Assembly: GCA_033026295.1 (NCBI GenBank)
Contig: CM065182.1
Location: 18,412,215 to 18,476,214, forward strand
Reading direction: 5' to 3'
DNA from: Channa striata
Lineage: Eukaryota; Chordata; Actinopteri; Anabantiformes; Channidae
Length of the DNA: 64,000 bases
This document shows positions 35,391 through 47,000 of the stretch, in pieces. How positions within the stretch are numbered: position 1 is the stretch's first letter; each line of letters opens with the position of its first letter. The notes beneath the pieces are model-generated. The model was given only the letters and a program-made list of their open reading frames with translations, was not told where the DNA came from and searched no databases. Position numbers and translations under genes: made by a program.

Positions 35391-38300
35391 ACTAAAAAGA
35401 ATAATGAAAGGTTTAGGAGGTGCATGGTCCTTGCCGGTCAATTAACAAAGCGTGGCCAAGGTTGCAAAAGCACAAGTTCAGACTCTGACTAAGAAACAGA
35501 AAGTCATAGTTTATCCCTTTGAAGAAACTTGTGCAAGTGTCTGGCAGGGACAAGCAAATAATGAATTTTCTTGGGAGAGAAATCAAAGCGCATCCAGAAG
35601 TCTGCTAACACTGACGCATTTCATGCTGGCCAAACTGTCTATTGTATACCTGCTGCTTTTTGCATTGACTCTTAAAGGCCTACATATCTCCCTTTTTCCA
35701 GATGTTCCCCTGTGTTCCTCCTCCTTGACTCGTCTCTGATGAACTGGAGACGTTGGACCTGGCTACTAAAGGAATAAAAGCCAAAGGCAGCTGCCATTGC
35801 ATTTCCAGCCCCAGTCTTGACTAAAAAACAGCAGGTAGGTGAAGCCTGAGGTCAGTGTCACCCCCTACAGACAAGCAAACATAGGGAGACAAAAGCACTC
35901 TCATGAGGGCTGTGATTTATTCGTCCGTCAATGAGTTTCCCTTGTTTTCAACCACCTCCTGTCACTAAGACAACTGTTCCTGGTCTTAAACTTAGGCCCA
36001 AATGAAAGACAGATTTGACCAGATTTCAAGTAGTTTTCATTATTTTCTGTATATACATATTAATTTATTCATTATTTACTGGAAATACTTTTATAACTAG
36101 TTGACATATTTTCTTAAAATGTCTTTCATCAAATCTTTTCTTTTCTATTTCTCTTTTATATGGCAGCAACATAAAAGAGATCCACCTATGGTAATCCAAC
36201 TTGATCAAAAGAAGTTTCAAGCTGCAGGCTTTTTGGAACACCAATAACAGCTAGCATTTATAATACCTTTAGCACAAGACAGCTGCTGACAATTACCTTG
36301 CTTTAGAACAGTTATAGTACGATATCATATTTAATTTGACATTACACACTGTCAGTGTCTTCGCCTTTCGAATTTGTGTGCCTGGCGCTGTCTTTGGATC
36401 CCCAAGCTTGTCTCCTCTCAAAGCGGCCACGTTTCTCAGGCCTTAAGAAAAATTTGGGAAAGCACATGTAGGTAATGTGAGCCAAAAACACATGCACTCT
36501 ACTGTTATTCACACACACAGGCGCGTGCACATGAAAACCCCAGTCAAAGAAAACAGGCTTACTGCACAATCAGGCCAAAAACCCTTTTCATCTGAGAGCA
36601 GCAGAATCAATAAGCGAGGCTTTCCATGAGAGTCAACAAGTTCAGACATGGGCCAAAGACTCAATCACTGTAAGAGCTGTTGTCACAAATGGATTCTTAT
36701 TGATGGTGTTTCACAGGGCTGTGGTGTGAGCGGTAGAAGGTCACCTCAGTATCTCAAAAAGCACAGATTACAGCATTTATTCGGAGATAATTAAGCCTCA
36801 TGTGGAGTTTTGAGCAGCCCTCCAGACACCGCTGTGATGCCTTTACTCACTGAGTCATGTGTTGCTTTGTGACTTTGTGGCTTGAGATCTTTCCTAGTGC
36901 TTTAGAGTAAACTAATGAAAAGAACAAGCTTGCTAGTGGCAAGCACAAAGAGCACTTCTAACACAACATGCTGGCAGAGAAATTCCATCATATCTGTTTG
37001 TGTTCTGTTGTATTATGATGCAAAGACTCTGGAGGGGTATTTTGATTCAAGGATTAGTCAAATCTGTCAGCATATATAATAACTGTAATAAAATAATTGT
37101 AAGAAGGTACACATTTCAAGTTAATTATGAAGTCAATTATAACATTTATGAAGCCAAGTAGAAAACTGTTAATAAAGCGTCACTTTCATATTACATCCTT
37201 CTATTACATCTTTCCTCACTGTACATGAGCCAACAAAACTTAGTTTATGGGGCAGAGCTGGCCAACTCCATGTGCATGCCATCAATCAGAAGCTGCAAGA
37301 TGAGGGTAATGCAGGGACAGTTGGAAAACTAGTAGGACTGAGGATCTGGAGGACTGGAGTTCCATACGTTTTGTTCTGGACACTGTCTCTAAGGTTTCTT
37401 ATACCCAGTTTTATTAGTCAAGCCTAGGTGCTCTATGCTACCTGAAAAGAATTCCTGCCGACACTAGGCTGAAAAAGTAGGATACTCCGCTTGTGTGTTT
37501 AAAGTAAATATAAAAGAATATCTACTTTAGGTTATAGTTAATATTATTCTGAAAAAAAAACTAGTAAAAATATCAGGTAAAGTGTCACTGAGGTAGTAAT
37601 GTTTCTGTTTCAGAAAGAAAGTGTCAGTGTTTGCTGAGAGGTGGCCAGTATTGCAGAAAATACTGGAGTAGGGCGATGGTCCAAGGCCTGAAGAACAGAT
37701 TCAATTTAGGGTGACAGCAAAAAGTGATGTGTTTATCCTAATTTAAAGATACCTCTATTATAAAGACACAGTGAGGCATCTAAAACTTTAAATGTAACTT
37801 TAGCTGCCTTTAAGATAACGCTGTCAAAGTAATTCAGTAAAACACAGAGCATTAATCAGTACAACACACTGTAGCCAGCACAATCCTGGCCACGCCGGGA
37901 GGTAAGAACGTCTGAAAACCAAAATCAAGAAAACAATGAAACCTTATTCTTAAAGGTTTTGAGCTTCACTTTGTTTGGTTTACAGTCTATTCTGAGTGGA
38001 TGTGGTGCAACATGAACCCTCTGTGGTCACTGCAGTATCTATAGATCAGTGGGGTGGGTTACAGCCAGACTAAACTGTAAACAAGTCCCATCCAGGGAGC
38101 ATGGCTGGCCCAACACCGCACATCCCAAACCATCTGATTCATCCTCTTCAAAAGGCTGAGAGCAAACTCAACAGCTGCACAATGAATCCCCAATAAATCC
38201 GCCACAACCGAAAGCTTTGAATCTCACTAAGGAAGCAAGGATGCAGGTGGCTGGAGTGGAGTATTTACTGCAACACATACTTTCCAGACGACCAAAACAA

Positions 38301-39387
38301 CAAGACACCGCCACCCCCCCTCTCCTGATTTCAAAGGCTGATCTGCAGGGAGGGAGAAAGCACTCGGAAGCAACAGCCTTTTGTTCATGGGTGCATGAGA
38401 GAGAAAGAAAGACTGTTTTATTTACAGGACAACACAGTGTTGCCAATAAGGCTTTAATCAGCACTGTTTTCTGGAATCAGCCTAAAGTGACCCCCTCTTC
38501 CCCCATTAGGTTCCCACCGAAGGAGCAACAGGAGGAGGAAGAAAGAAGCGGGGAAGTGTGGGAACGTCTCTACATCGTCGCCACGGCGGGCAGCTCCTAA
38601 ACACGGCTTTAAATTAGGGGAAAAGAAAACACGGGCTAAAAAAGGCAGAGTCGCCTAACTATACTCCTGCCTGCTAATTTGTCACCACTTGAAAAGCGAG
38701 GAAAAAATAGCAACAGTTTTAAATCACACTGTTTTAAAGTTAGGATATGTCAGACTGTGTGTATGGTAGAATACTTAAACATAAAGGAAATTTGGGTCAA
38801 CTCTGTTGCAGTCGCTCATACATCTCAACCATTGTGGCTGGAATCTATGGAGCTCTGGCTGTGTTCATATTAGAGGGAAGGAGTAATGGAGAAGTGTCTG
38901 GTTCTGGCTGGCTGGCTGGCTGGGATCGGACCAGTGACAGCTGGGGCTTGAAAGCCTTACATCCAAAGCCAGGGCTCACTGCCACTTGCTACATAGCAGC
39001 GCTGACCTAAGTCCATCCCCTCCTGTCCAAGCCCTCACTCTGAAAGATCACCCTCCTGAACAAAACATTAAGCTCCTGCCGAATTCCCTCTAAAACCATC
39101 TCCTCTTTAAAGTCTAAATCCAAGAGCGGAAGGGGAGCTGGAGAGGAGAAAAGGTGGCAAGATGGTTTATCTGCCTGCTGCCATGTCTGACAAACAAGGG
39201 TTCACGAAGAGGGGAGTTTCTCAGAGACCCTGAGAAGACGAAAGCCGCGTGTGTATTTTGTGTGCGATTGTACCTTCTCAAGCAGAGCCAGACAGCGGGG
39301 TCCCCTGTGCTCCAGTTTGACAATGGTGATGAAGTCACTCTCTTGTCGTTCATCCTCGCTTGTGTTGCACAGAGACAAAGGGTGATA
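17259..39387 (-). CDS. rnf43: E3 ubiquitin ligase RNF43, 3' eight coding exons (5' partial)
   Basis: Single-pass membrane RING ligase that ubiquitinates Frizzled/LRP6 and dampens Wnt signalling. Exons in transcript order: 39387-39274, 20463-20389, 20288-20154, 20026-19925, 19781-19611, 19517-19415, 18987-17479, 17284-17259. They sum to 745 codons with stop, all phases compatible. Residues 1-108 of this fragment are the C-terminal part of the PA ectodomain (HPLSLCNTSEDE, FITIVKLEHR, ARMALEKGAQAVIFDI). A membrane helix lies at about 113-134. The RING-H2 is at 188-228: Cys188, Cys191, Cys206, His208, His211, Cys214, Cys225, Cys228. The tail has [20 protein letters not shown] and a His-rich HIHYHRHRHHHY, both shared with human RNF43 rather than the paralogue ZNRF3. 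The signal-peptide exon is missing from the window. The human protein from the matching point is about 700 residues, so the tail is slightly longer here. Confidence 0.94.
17479..18987 (-). CDS. rnf43: rnf43 large exon, cytoplasmic tail
   Basis: A 1509-nt exon starting TDRQPQRSRLQQ after the acceptor CTCTCTACAG. It contains [71 protein letters not shown] and HIHYHRHRHHHY, all aligned in order with human RNF43. The donor is AGG|GTGGGT, leaving one base. A reading frame that continues to 17447 (ending LTCFFSL) runs into the intron and is not the real C-terminus. Confidence 0.93.
19022..19180. repeat. Teleost dispersed repeat (SINE-like) in rnf43 intron
   Basis: Contains AAATGGTCAATGGTCTGCAC, TTATATAGCGCTCAAAGCGC and TTTACACTGCAG, then CTCAAAGACACTTTGACATG. 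I know this word series from many fish intergenic sequences. It fills much of the intron between the RING exon and the tail exon. Family name not determined. Confidence 0.65.
19415..19517 (-). CDS. rnf43: rnf43 exon, second half of RING-H2
   Basis: Encodes HLRIISCAHEFHKDCVDPWL then LQHRTCPLCMHNIM, the remaining six zinc ligands. Acceptor CTCATCCCAG, donor GTGAGT. The last base G joins GG of the next exon to make Gly. Confidence 0.96.
19611..19781 (-). CDS. rnf43: rnf43 exon, first half of RING-H2
   Basis: Fifty-seven codons ending SSPVCAICLEEFQEGQ, which supplies the first two zinc-binding cysteines. Acceptor CCCTTGTGCAG, donor GTAGGA, phase 0 at both ends. Confidence 0.96.
19925..20026 (-). 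CDS. rnf43: rnf43 exon, transmembrane helix
   Basis: Thirty-four codons, PNYDVGILLTIVLAVLTIVL then IFAFRYKCKSNRTW. One hydrophobic helix is followed by a basic stop-transfer segment, as in human DYDVWILMTVVGTIF. Acceptor TCTTCCCAG, donor GTGAGT. Confidence 0.95.
20154..20288 (-). CDS. rnf43: rnf43 exon, PA domain to pre-membrane stalk
   Basis: Forty-five codons with SRPVVLVEDNNAEELMGLVN and ending EVLVEPPRW, matching human TWPVVLIWGNDAEKLMEFV and ELKEPPAW. Acceptor CCCCTTACAG, donor GTAAGC. Confidence 0.95.
20389..20463 (-). CDS. rnf43: rnf43 exon, PA domain
   Basis: Twenty-five codons, ARMALEKGAQAVIFDISDDA and NAAAE, matching human ARMAGERGASAVLFDITED. Acceptor CTCCTTCAG, donor GTGAGC, phase 0. 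Confidence 0.95.
20825..20900. repeat. Dispersed repeat, ACTCAAGTAAAAGT family
   Basis: ATACTCAAGTAAAAGTGTAT then ACAAATACTCCGCTACAGT, a second copy of the 9.94-kb repeat. Confidence 0.5.
26248..26345. repeat. Dispersed repeat remnant, GTTTGACATTTTGGGAAAT family
   Basis: CTGTTTAATTTTGAGAAATA then TGCTTAATCTCTCGCTTAAT and GATACCACTCTGCACGG. The order matches the longer copy near 56.5 kb (ATTTGCTTTGC..., GATCAATACCACTCTCATG), more diverged. Confidence 0.55.
27821..27846. repeat. (CA)13 microsatellite
   Basis: Uninterrupted CA dinucleotides. Confidence 0.95.
31550..31572. repeat. Perfect 11-bp inverted repeat
   Basis: CAGTTTCTCAA, one base T, then TTGAGAAACTG. Arms match perfectly. Possible dimer binding site or hairpin; function unknown. 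Confidence 0.75.
34326..34425. repeat. Teleost repeat tail with AGTAGT run
   Basis: GCCCCAGAGTGAGGTGGAAA, TTCGCTCTGGCGACTACTGA and TGGGAAAAGCCATAGGAGAA, then GTAGTAGTAGT. This resembles the fish-wide series ending TGGCGACCCCTAATGGGA and an AAG/AGT run. Family not named. Confidence 0.55.
35341..35388. repeat. (GT)24 microsatellite
   Basis: The longest pure GT run in the window, preceded by short interrupted GT repeats from 35320. Confidence 0.97.
39274..39387 (-). CDS. rnf43: rnf43 exon, PA domain (first exon visible)
   Basis: Thirty-eight codons starting YHPLSLCNTSEDERQESDF and ending CLALLEK, matching human SHPLYLCNASDDD and FISIVKLES. Acceptor TTATTTTTGCAG, donor GTACAA, phase 0 at both ends. 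The preceding exon is not found in the window. Confidence 0.93.
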
Positions 39388-40948
39388 CTGCAAAAATAAA
39401 AGGCAACAAGGTCATCATCTCAAAGGGTCAATAACAGAAATGTACACATTTTGTTGGCACATTTTTCAAACTCAGAACACACATTTTTGCAGTATTCATT
39501 ACATGAGAGCGGTAGGCGTGCATACTACGAGAAGTGCAAGATGCATGAATGCCCAAGTACAGAAATTCCACTTATGTTAACCCACTTTTTTACCCCATCA
39601 CTCTGATGTATAGCAATTGTTTTATGAAAGTGGACAAATAATTCTGCAGCTGGTAAACAATGCTGGATTTTACTTTTACATTAGGATTCTTTTTTCCAGG
39701 GTTGAGATTTAGAGACAACACAGAATTGGAACAGTCATAGTAGGACAACAACAATTATTCAAAATTTGCCGGCAAACATACTTATATCCTCCAGTGAGGG
39801 GAGGTCATTTAAAACACTAAAGCTGAAAATCAATGGCACCGGCACTGAATTTTTCCCCCCATATGTACCAAAACTACTAGCTGAAACGTTTTTATTGTGG
39901 CGCTACACAGACTAAAACCAAAATGAGACAACCTTTAAAAAGACGGTCTAGACAGAGAATCCAAAGCTAGTTTTCACACCATTAGAAAAACAGTTGCACT
40001 TTTATGTGTTGAATTAAGGCATTTCCTTCCTAAACTCTACCCAGTCAAATAAAAAAGGCACCCTACAAAATCAATTACACGGATGATGTTGTTCACTCCC
40101 ACTCAAAGCCTTGCGGACTGAAAGAATGAGAGATAGACTTTATAGGAACATTTGATCCCCTCTGAAAGAGAGGAAATTCATGGTTGCTGAAAGGCTGCAT
40201 TTAAGGGCTCAACAGATAGCAGCGGTGTTTGCAAGTTACAGACACGCTGTCACGGGTACGAGGGATTGCACGGCAGCTGAGGCAGGAGCAAACCACTCCT
40301 AAAACACCTATGTGCGCCAGAGATCTGCTCACAAAATCAATGAGAGCATCCATCAATACAGTAGAAAACGGTGATCAGTTCTTATTACAGCTCACAGATC
40401 ACCCACACCCCAGTGGAGCTGTCCCACCCTGCCTAGCCCTGCCCTGCACAGCCCCGTCCCAGCATGGCTCTGCCCCGGTGGGCCTCTTCATGTGGCTGTG
40501 GGCTGAGGTCATAGGGCTCCCCCTCATCTCACCCAGCGGAAATCCCTAAATTAAAAAGACCCAAGGGTGACATCAACAGCTGGCATCCCAGTCCAGGGGG
40601 AGTTGACGTAATGCGCTGCAAAGGGCTGCTGCATGTCTGTCAGAGGGAGAGGGAGAAAAAGTGTGAGTGGACTTCAGGACTGAGTTGGAGCAGGCAGATG
40701 GATGGAGATTTATGTTTATGTTGATGCTGGACCTTATGAGAAATGTATTGATAAGGTATAGAGCAATGATTTCAGCCAGCAGTGTGTGTATGTGCACAGG
40801 TGCCAGGAGGGGTGTGGATGGATACTGGTGTAGCCCAACTGATTTGACCAAAGAAGTGTATTTAGCTAAGCTGACTTTACACAGTACAAACACACACACC
40901 ACCCTGAGTCAGTTGTAATATTGTGAAGGAAAGTAGTTAAAGGACGAC

Positions 40949-41310
40949 TTCACCAATGTTCAGCTTGCTTTCTATGGTTTTAGTTTGGAGAGTAAATGTA
41001 CATTAATGCTTTTAAACCTTTTTCAGACTTCAATATTAAAATATGTCTCTGCCTCTAATTGAAAAACTCATCCAGATGCCATCACCAGGAGGAATTTTAA
41101 TCATTAGGAGTTCATATTATGTGATCTGGAGAAACTCTGGACAATTATTACGTATACTTTCATAGTAAGAGCAACAAGGTGTCATGATTTGAACTGAAGG
41201 TTCCTCCAAATTATATCGTCTGGAAGCATTTTAGTATGCAGAAATCAAAGAGAGTTTTCATGGCCTTCATGTACATATACTACCCAAAATAGAGCAGAGA
41301 CATCTACCTC
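40949..41310 (+). repeat. Dispersed repeat, TTCACCAATGTT family, copy 2
   Basis: TTCACCAATGTT, TTAATGCTTTTAAACCT, AAAACTCATCCAGATGCC, CATCACCAGGAGG, AATCATTAGGAGTTCA and ATCGTCTGGAAGCATTTT follow in the same order as at 4683-4975. Slightly longer at its right end. Confidence 0.8.
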
Positions 41311-44300
41311 TAAATGCTGCAATGTTCCAAACCATTGTAACCATTCAGAGACTTTCAACAACTTGTGTAGAATTGCACAGCGAGAGAGCATACAGTAGCA
41401 GAGGTAGGGATGGACGAAGCAGAAAACATTGAGTTATAGTTTCACGATAATGCCAGCTTAAGTTGTATATTGTAGTTTCATTACAGTTTTCAAAAGATCA
41501 GCTCTAAAATCTACTGGAATGAAAACACTTGGAAGAGGAAAGGTACAGTAATATGGCCCACGATGAATACGATTGTGTAGCTAGAGATGAAAGTGAAACT
41601 GAAAACTGCACCTGACCGAGAATTGTGGCTTAAAAAGGTTTTTAGATCCGAACGGCAGCCCCTGTTCAGGAACGCGGTAAGTCAGTATGAACCCCTGGCC
41701 TGGCTCGCATGCTGCGCTGCCAGCTGCTTCCACCAGTCCACATTTACTAGGCCTAAATTAGAGGCCTAAAGTTGAATTTGGCCCTTAACAAAGGAAAAAA
41801 GAAAATAACAAGAATCCTTTAATGACACGATTTCCCCGATGCTGTGACCTCTGCTCTTTTTTGCTATAGGCTGATGGGAAACGCTGGGAAGGATCTACGT
41901 TCGATAAGAAGATTTGGGTTTTTCAGCGAAATTACCACGCTTCATTTGAGTCTTTAGGCTTACCTGACTTTGCTTGGATCTCGCTGTGACTTTAGACATG
42001 TTGATGCACGGGGTGTGCAATCATACCTAATAAAGCAGATAATCATCCCAAAGCTGAGCCAAACAGGCTCAGAAGGGGCGGTTGCTTTTAGTTTCCTCTG
42101 GCTTTCTGAGCATCTGAGGACAACCACCTCGATGTGTCTATGTTTTGCATTGTTGACAAGACTGAACATTATCTTCTATTTTTTGATATAGCCACACCAC
42201 TTACAGTCAGATGGCTGTGAACACTCTCCATGTGCCACTATTGGTGCCATCCACCACTTAGAAATGCGCTGACGCTGGACTATAAATGGCCACCAGGACA
42301 GACTGAAATGTCTTTTTTGGTTTTTGTATGGCCCTGAGAAAAAGGGGCCTGGGAAACCAAATCACTGAGTCTCTATTTCACAGGGACTAGAAACCACAGG
42401 GCACGCAAACAGTTCCCCACAGACTGTTAACAATGCTCACTCCTCCATCCCTCCTCCTCGTCCTCATCTGTCTAGATCTGTTGCAAAACTGACGGGGACA
42501 TGTCCCTCGGTTTCTTTGTAGCCACGATTAAAGGCATTCCTTTCCAGCTCAATCAAAGACTATCCTAAAAATATTCCAAGGCAAGAATCTAACAGTCTCA
42601 AAACAAATACATGGACAGAAAAAAGGGGAAAATAAATAGTAGCTGCGGTGAGAAGTCAATAATATTTTTTCCCTTTGCGTAGTTCTGCAGATCTTCTTTT
42701 TTCATCTGCCAATAATCAGCAAGAGAGCTTTCTAGTTCATCTGCTGCCAGCAGGGAACCAGGCCCAGGCAGTTATGTCAGTCTGTGTTAGAGGGGGGAAG
42801 CAAAAAGCGCTTGCACCTCTCATCAAGCTCCACCACTCAATTACCAGCTGCTCAGGTCACAGGGCTTCTGGAAGACTACTGGCTGAAATGCTATAAGAAA
42901 CATTATCAAAATGAAGCACACTGGTTTAGTGGGAGATGAAAGAAACATATCAGTATGTGATTATTCTCTCATACAGTATAAATCAAGAGTCTGAGTGAGG
43001 AAGGCAAAAAAGGCTGCTTTAATGGAGCTCTGCCCTGAGGCCTGGAAAGCCTGCCAGGTGCATATCAGGGAAGAATTCAATCAACCCTGCCACACACACA
43101 CACACTCATGCATGTAGTATCTGTTGCTTGGGTAGCGACCCACTTTGAGTGAGTCAGCCTTCTACGTCTCGGCTGTAAATCTAATGAAATTTCTTTGTCT
43201 CTTGAAAGTCCACTATTAAAAAAACCTGTGAAAGTGCACGTAGACTCGTATGGTGGGTAAAAAATATCAAGGACCTGTTCACTTAAAAAAAAAGCATACT
43301 GTAAAAAGAAATCTTTTGATTCCCACAAATAAACCTACTGGAAACTCAAAAAGTGATATTGTCTTGCTTGTAACGCAACAATCACAAACCTTAATTAGTT
43401 TTGTCCAAGTTCTGTCCCACTTTTCTGTCTCTATAAGTGTAAATGAAAACTTTCTCTTATTTTACTTGGCAGAAGATTCTACAATGAGGGCAATTTTTTT
43501 TATAAGTGCTAGAAAAGTAATTGCCAAAAGGAGCAACAAAACCACATGTAATAGTCGAAAGAGATCTGAATCTGGTTGCTCAGGTTACTGGGCAACACTT
43601 GCTGAGGATCCCTGCTAAGATTTGGCCGATGTGTGTGTGTGCGTGTGCATTTGTGAAGGGGTAAGGGAGCCTGAGGTGACACAACAGGTTGAGACAATGA
43701 CCCTTTGCTTCCTTTCCTACCATCTTGGAAACACATCAGGTAGCAGGTCTGCAGAGATAACACTGGAGTGTGAGACTGTGTAAGAATGTGGGCTAATGAG
43801 TGGGAGCACAGCTATGTATTGTTGCTAAAGGCACCTGAGCATGTGCTTGCATGTGGACATATGTGTGCATGAGCAAGCACCTCCTGATCTGCAGGGGTGA
43901 AAAGTCCCACTGTCATCCTGCAGTTGGGGGGGTGGGGGTTGATCAACTCAGCGCCGGGTACAGGAGCGTGTCTCCAAATCTCAGCGGTTGACTTCAAGGA
44001 GCGCACTGAAATCCAATGCACTGATTCAGTTCTCAAATGTCATATCTGTCCTTGGACCAATATTCAAGTTGGCTTTTGCCCACACACTGTCGTCCAGATC
44101 GCAGATACACACTCCTCATACCACACTCCCCAATCAAAAAGGCTTGTATCTCATGGTCCTACACTAAGTAGATTTACATAAAAGGCTTATGCAGAGTGAC
44201 ACCGGATGGAGTGCCAGGGGAGTGGAGCAGAGGGTCTTTCTCTGTAGGAGCATCTGGAAAAGTGGGCTCAGAGGCCCTCGCCTCATCTCGCTTTGCAAAT

Positions 44301-45738
44301 GCAAACGAACAGGAGGCATTACTGCTTTGGTCCTGTCAAAACAAAAGGCGTGTCATCTTTCCCCCTCGCTTTATTGACAGTGTCGGCCCCATATCCAGTA
44401 ACGTTACCACAGAGAATGACTTGGGGAAACGTGATCCCATAATGAGGCCCAAATAATTACCAACGGCCCCAAATTTGCCCAGGCGCTTTCTTTAAGTAGG
44501 AGCGCTCCCCCCTCCAAGCTTCAAGCCCGTCAGACTGTCTCTCTGTTCTATAAAAGGGATTAGACGGAGAAGAAAGAACCTGAAGAGGGAAGAGGAGTTG
44601 GTTTTAAAGGAAAGAGGATGAAGGGTGAGCTTGTGCTGGCTGTATGTCAGATGAAGGAATACACGTAAAATTTTTTTGATGCAAAACATTTCGACAGACT
44701 ATAATGTTTATGCAAACTCTCTCTTCCTTACATATTGTACCATCCTTTGCCTTCTTCACTGTAGCACTGTATTTACAGGGATGAGCTTGTGCACCAAGGC
44801 ACCAAGATGAGTGCAACCACACCTACGCTTTGATCCATGCAGCAGGTTTCCATTTCGGCAAGCGAGAGTTATCGACAATAATGGATTGTCGAGTTCTGTG
44901 CAAGACTTATGATGCCCTTTGAAAACAAATTCAGCTATGTAAATTTCTACTTTGTTCCTCTATATAGCTTCTATCATTTGTAATACTGCAAAAGTATGGC
45001 CGGTAGCTTAAATCATAACTCAATCTGTGTCTGGAGACAAGGCCTTCTGAAGGCCCAAAGAACACAAATATGTTCGCTGTGCCGGTATCACCATGGAAAC
45101 AGTTTTAGGATGGAGTCCCTGTGCCCTTTCCGCACCACAGGTTCTGTGGTCTTGCTAATACAAACGCACATGCTTGCATATACACACACCTAAACATACA
45201 CAGCACCAACAACCAGAGCCACTCCATCAGCCTCAGGCCAGAGCTGCACTATACATTTCAAAGCTCGGAGTGAAACATAAACACAGCTCTTCCCTGTCAT
45301 AACACATCCGTGGCTTGGTAACCCAGCAGTTTGTTAGTATTGCAGTGATCCTTTTTCCCTGTAGACACAGAGAGCCACATCCACACGTCCTCCAGGCTTC
45401 CTCCGGCCCGTCCCGGGCCTGCAGGATGACTCTCAAAGTCTCTCAGGTTCCACAACATCAGTCAGAGAGAAAACCCACGTTTCTCTGTGTGTGGGTCACT
45501 CATAGTTGGGAACCTAAGGTCAGCTTTGTGGAAAGAGCTTAGTTTGGGGAATGACTTCAAATAAAAAAATTTAAAAAGTGTGAGCTATGTATAATATCTG
45601 CCCTGAATATGATGGATATGAATATGATGAGCTTTTGGTTTTAACTGATGTTTTCAAGATGCTTTTGAAACAACTTGAGACACATTTGCACTTATCATCA
45701 CTGAACGTAATTCAGACGGATTCAGAGAAGCCTACATA

Positions 45739-45960
45739 CAGCTGGGTGTAAAAGCTTGAACCTCCATATTTTAAAATGTCAAAAAGAACAAAACACAGGT
45801 TTAACTTTTGATGTAACAAAAAAGGTCCAGAACTGTGTTAAAAATGTCATATTAGTTTAGAGGTTTGGATCCCCCTTGATAAATTGCAATTTCCATTTCC
45901 CTAATTTTGGATGAGGAACATTTGCACTAGCTTAATGTGCATTAAATATTATGTTGATGA
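45739..45960. mobile_element. Tc1/mariner-like remnant, left terminus visible
   Basis: TA then CAGCTGGGTGTAAAAGCTTG at 45737-45758. This is the inverted counterpart of the terminus at 11478-11515. Both regions also contain GTGCATTAAATATTA and GTTGATG (11342 and 45938). No transposase frame survives and the right end is not clear. Confidence 0.5.
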
Positions 45961-46800
45961 AGCAGAATAGAAATTGTTAATTTAAATGAACCCTCATGTT
46001 AAAGCAGAGTTAGCTTCAGGTAAAAGGCTACCTACTGTAAGTGACTGGTCTTAGGTGAATGGCATCAGTATTATCATTAGAGGTTTACTTAAAATTTGGT
46101 GTTTTGTTTTTTTGTTTCATGAAACTGCAACCATTTAATGCACACATATTAAAAAATAAAATAACGTCCAGTTAATTCACACCTTTGCATTAGCAATGCG
46201 TTAGCATTAGCCACAAGCATCCGCGAATTCCAAACGCGGCTTGTCCATGCCTGGCTGTTGGCTAACAGCAAACACGTTATAGTTTAGCAATTGATCATAT
46301 TAGTGATATTTCACTTCAGAATTCCTCAATTCATAATTCACCTTAAAAAAAATCACCATCATCATTTAAATCACCTAACCAGCACGGTTGCCTACGGTAA
46401 AAATAGCCTATCTTAGCATAACTTATCTCATGGCAGATGCTTCATCAGGTTAATATGACAGTGAAGAAAGAGTCTGTGACTAAAACCGTCTCTGAAGCCT
46501 GAAGCCTGAGTCCACAGCCACGCTAGCAGCTCTAAATAAGCAGTCCTCAATAATCAACAGTAATATGTTCAGAAATAAAGCTTTGCTGTCACACTTTGGA
46601 CTGAGCAGATGGCGGTGGTCTTGCTACTGACCAGCGTCAGAAAAATCATCTGGGACCATGGACAGCTGGCAAAGTTATATGGCAAATACATCTGAAAATG
46701 TAAAGCTGTAATATTGAGCCCAGTGTTGCGTATTGACCAACCAACCATGCTGCGAGCCTCACCAACACGTGACCAATAAATCCACGTGCATTTAAAGATT

Positions 46801-47000
46801 ACATTAACATTTAGCAGAAGCTTTTGTCCAAAGCCACTTAAAGATTAATTTGATCAGCACTGGCTGATGGCTTATCTGGCCCACCAAGGGCAGCTGGTGG
46901 TTTGGTGGCTTGCCCGGGGACAGGGACCAGGGGGATCGAGCCACCGACCCTGTGGTCCTTGGACAACTGCCTTACCAAGGCAGTGAGCTACAGCCGCCCC
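46801..47000. repeat. Teleost dispersed repeat (SINE-like)
   Basis: Starts ACATTAACATTTAGCAGAAG then CTTTTGTCCAAAGCCACTTA. It ends GGGATCGAGCCACCGACCCT, CCTTACCAAGGCAGTGAGCT and ACAGCCGCCCC. This word order is widespread in fish genomes. The GGGATCGAGCC word resembles a tRNA B box. Confidence 0.7.

Larger units (their letters stand above)
20464..39273 (-). other. rnf43: Large rnf43 intron (18.8 kb)
   Basis: Bounded by the donor GTACAA after CLALLEK and the acceptor CTCCTTCAG before ARMALEK. No RNF43 exon or convincing nested gene is visible inside. It contains (CA)13 at 27821-27846, (GT)24 at 35341-35388, repeat fragments near 20.85, 26.25 and 34.35 kb, and an inverted repeat at 31550-31572. 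Size and position make it a likely home for regulatory elements, but none can be proved here. Confidence 0.8.

Noticed and set aside
40229..40549. 106-codon plus-strand frame
   Set aside because: Low-complexity Pro/Cys-rich composition, no splice sites or homology; consistent with chance in GC-richer DNA.
41962..42002. Minus-strand ATG with a CAG|GTAAGC donor (MSKVTARSKQSQ)
   Set aside because: Too short and not hydrophobic; no match to the RNF43 N-terminus and no supporting exon nearby.
46915..46950. tRNA-like B box GGGATCGAGCC
   Set aside because: No A box or cloverleaf upstream at the right distance; it belongs to a dispersed SINE-like repeat.
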